From contig PWNK01000157.1 of assembly GCA_003557865.1 (NCBI GenBank), positions 1 through 34,488 of the forward strand: a stretch of 34,488 bases of DNA, read 5' to 3'. Positions 33,398-34,488 of this stretch are shown one piece after another. The notes under the pieces are model-generated. The model did no database searches. It was given only the letters and a program-made list of their open reading frames with translations, and was not told the DNA's origin. A program made the translations under genes and the position numbers. Positions within the stretch are counted from its first letter, which is position 1; the number at the start of each line of letters is the position of its first letter. The stretch is from Desulfonatronovibrio sp. Lineage in GTDB: Bacteria; Desulfobacterota; Desulfovibrionia; Desulfovibrionales; Desulfonatronovibrionaceae.

Positions 33398-34488
33398 ATG
33401 TCCATTTGCCGAATTGAGGAAGCTATTGAGGAAATTAAGCAGGGCAGGATGGTCATCCTGGTGGATGACGAGGACCGTGAAAATGAGGGTGATCTGACCA
33501 TTGCCGCGGAAAAAGTCACCCCTGAGGTCATAAATTTCATGGCCAAGCATGGCCGCGGCCTTATCTGCCTGGCTTTGGCCCCTGAGTGGGTGGACAGACT
33601 TGGCCTGCCTCTGATGGCCACCAAGAACACCTCCAAGTTCGGGACGGCCTTTACCGTATCCATTGAGGCGGCCAAAGGGGTAACCACCGGCATCTCAGCT
33701 TACGACAGGTCTACGACTATTCTCACTGCCATCCAGGATGATGTTGCTCCGGAGGACATATCCACCCCGGGCCATGTCTTTCCTCTGAGGGCCAAAAAGG
33801 GAGGGGTGCTGGTCAGGGCAGGGCAGACCGAAGGCAGCGTGGATCTGGCCCGACTGGCCGGCTTCAAGCCCGGAGCCGTAATCTGCGAGATCATGCGCGA
33901 CGACGGAAATATGGCCCGGATGCCTGATCTGCAGAAATTCGCCCAGGAACACGGCATCAGGATATGCACCATAGAGGATCTGATCCGCTACCGGGCCAGG
34001 TTTGACTCCATGGTCAAAAGGGTTGCCGAGTCCAGCCTGCCCACCTGTTTCGGGGATTTCAGGGCCATAGCCTTTGAAAGCCAGACTGATAATCATACCC
34101 ATATCGCATTGGTCAAGGGTAAAATTGAAAAGGATGAACCCATTCTTGTCCGGGTGCACAGTCAATGCCTGACAGGAGACGTGTTCGGTTCTCTTCGCTG
34201 CGACTGCGGCAATCAGCTCAGGGCTGCCATGCAGATGGTGGACAGGGAAGGCAAGGGGGTTATACTCTACATGAGCCAGGAAGGAAGAGGGATAGGTCTG
34301 GCCAACAAGATTAAGGCCTATAACCTCCAGGACAAGGGCAAGGATACTGTTGAGGCCAACGAAGCTCTGGGCTTTGCTCCTGATCTGCGCGATTACGGTA
34401 TAGGGGCACAGATTCTGGCTGATCTGGGGCTGAGCACCATCCGTCTGCTGACGAATAATCCCCGCAAGATCGTGGGACTGGATGGTTA
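33398..34488 (+). CDS. ribBA: RibBA: DHBP synthase / GTP cyclohydrolase II (3' end outside window)
   Basis: An open frame of 363 codons that runs off the right edge with no stop. ATG 33398 follows GAGG at 7 nt. The N-terminal part (about 1-200) is 3,4-dihydroxy-2-butanone 4-phosphate synthase, with [30 protein letters not shown] and GHVFPLRA. The C-terminal part (about 205 onward) is GTP cyclohydrolase II, with zinc cysteines in [15 protein letters not shown] and the QEGRGIGL motif. It makes both riboflavin precursors. In the DHBP synthase part the usual GHTE motif reads GQTE (Q143), replacing a histidine known as a metal ligand in E. coli RibB. Confidence 0.95.
   Translation, partial: MSICRIEEAIEEIKQGRMVILVDDEDRENEGDLTIAAEKVTPEVINFMAKHGRGLICLALAPEWVDRLGLPLMATKNTSKFGTAFTVSIEAAKGVTTGISAYDRSTTILTAIQDDVAPEDISTPGHVFPLRAKKGGVLVRAGQTEGSVDLARLAGFKPGAVICEIMRDDGNMARMPDLQKFAQEHGIRICTIEDLIRYRARFDSMVKRVAESSLPTCFGDFRAIAFESQTDNHTHIALVKGKIEKDEPILVRVHSQCLTGDVFGSLRCDCGNQLRAAMQMVDREGKGVILYMSQEGRGIGLANKIKAYNLQDKGKDTVEANEALGFAPDLRDYGIGAQILADLGLSTIRLLTNNPRKIVGLDG

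Overview
The window looks like a chromosomal segment of a Desulfovibrionales-type sulfate reducer (Desulfobacterota). The inference rests on gene order and pathway choice. A shikimate route that starts with an archaeal-type ADH synthase and a type II 3-dehydroquinate synthase is followed by pheA, aroA, tyrA and trpEGDCFBA. A second block, rpmB / yceD-rpmF-plsX-fabH-fabG-acpP-fabF-glyA-dCMP deaminase-ribD-ribE-ribBA, has the order I recall from Desulfovibrio. Genus cannot be fixed from this sequence alone.

Layout. Positions 1-83 hold a REP/BIME-like inverted repeat. 289-6688 is a signalling island: a Cache-HAMP-PAS histidine kinase, a single-domain response regulator, a REC-PAS-kinase-REC hybrid kinase and, on the other strand, a membrane class III adenylate cyclase. 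6797-6961 is a free-standing tRNA-Ala(GGC) with promoter and terminator. 7220-8383 holds an orphan hisF-like gene convergent with a DUF1622 membrane protein. 8761-10354 is a compact redox module: exported thioredoxin-fold protein, 47-residue CxxC membrane peptide, NapH-like polyferredoxin. 10383-15953 is the common aromatic block and 16039-22799 the trp operon. 23278-34488 holds ribosomal protein, fatty acid/phospholipid, one-carbon and riboflavin genes; ribBA runs off the right edge.

The most interesting signal is upstream of the aromatic block. A promoter at 10383-10412 is followed by a 30-codon open frame (10419-10511) containing the run FYFWYFYF, and then by a strong intrinsic terminator (10544-10578). 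A 10-bp competing pairing (10485-10494 with 10547-10556) would act as an antiterminator. This has the architecture of a ribosome-mediated attenuator that reads all three aromatic amino acids at once and controls their shared trunk pathway.

Several non-coding elements also stand out. Two copies of a roughly 190-bp structured repeat lie at 2342-2531 and 8481-8669. A 149-bp MITE-like element with 14-bp perfect terminal inverted repeats and an 8-bp target duplication sits exactly on the trpF stop codon. A long imperfect palindrome lies at 23071-23241. Everything here was read by eye; no database or folding search was run.
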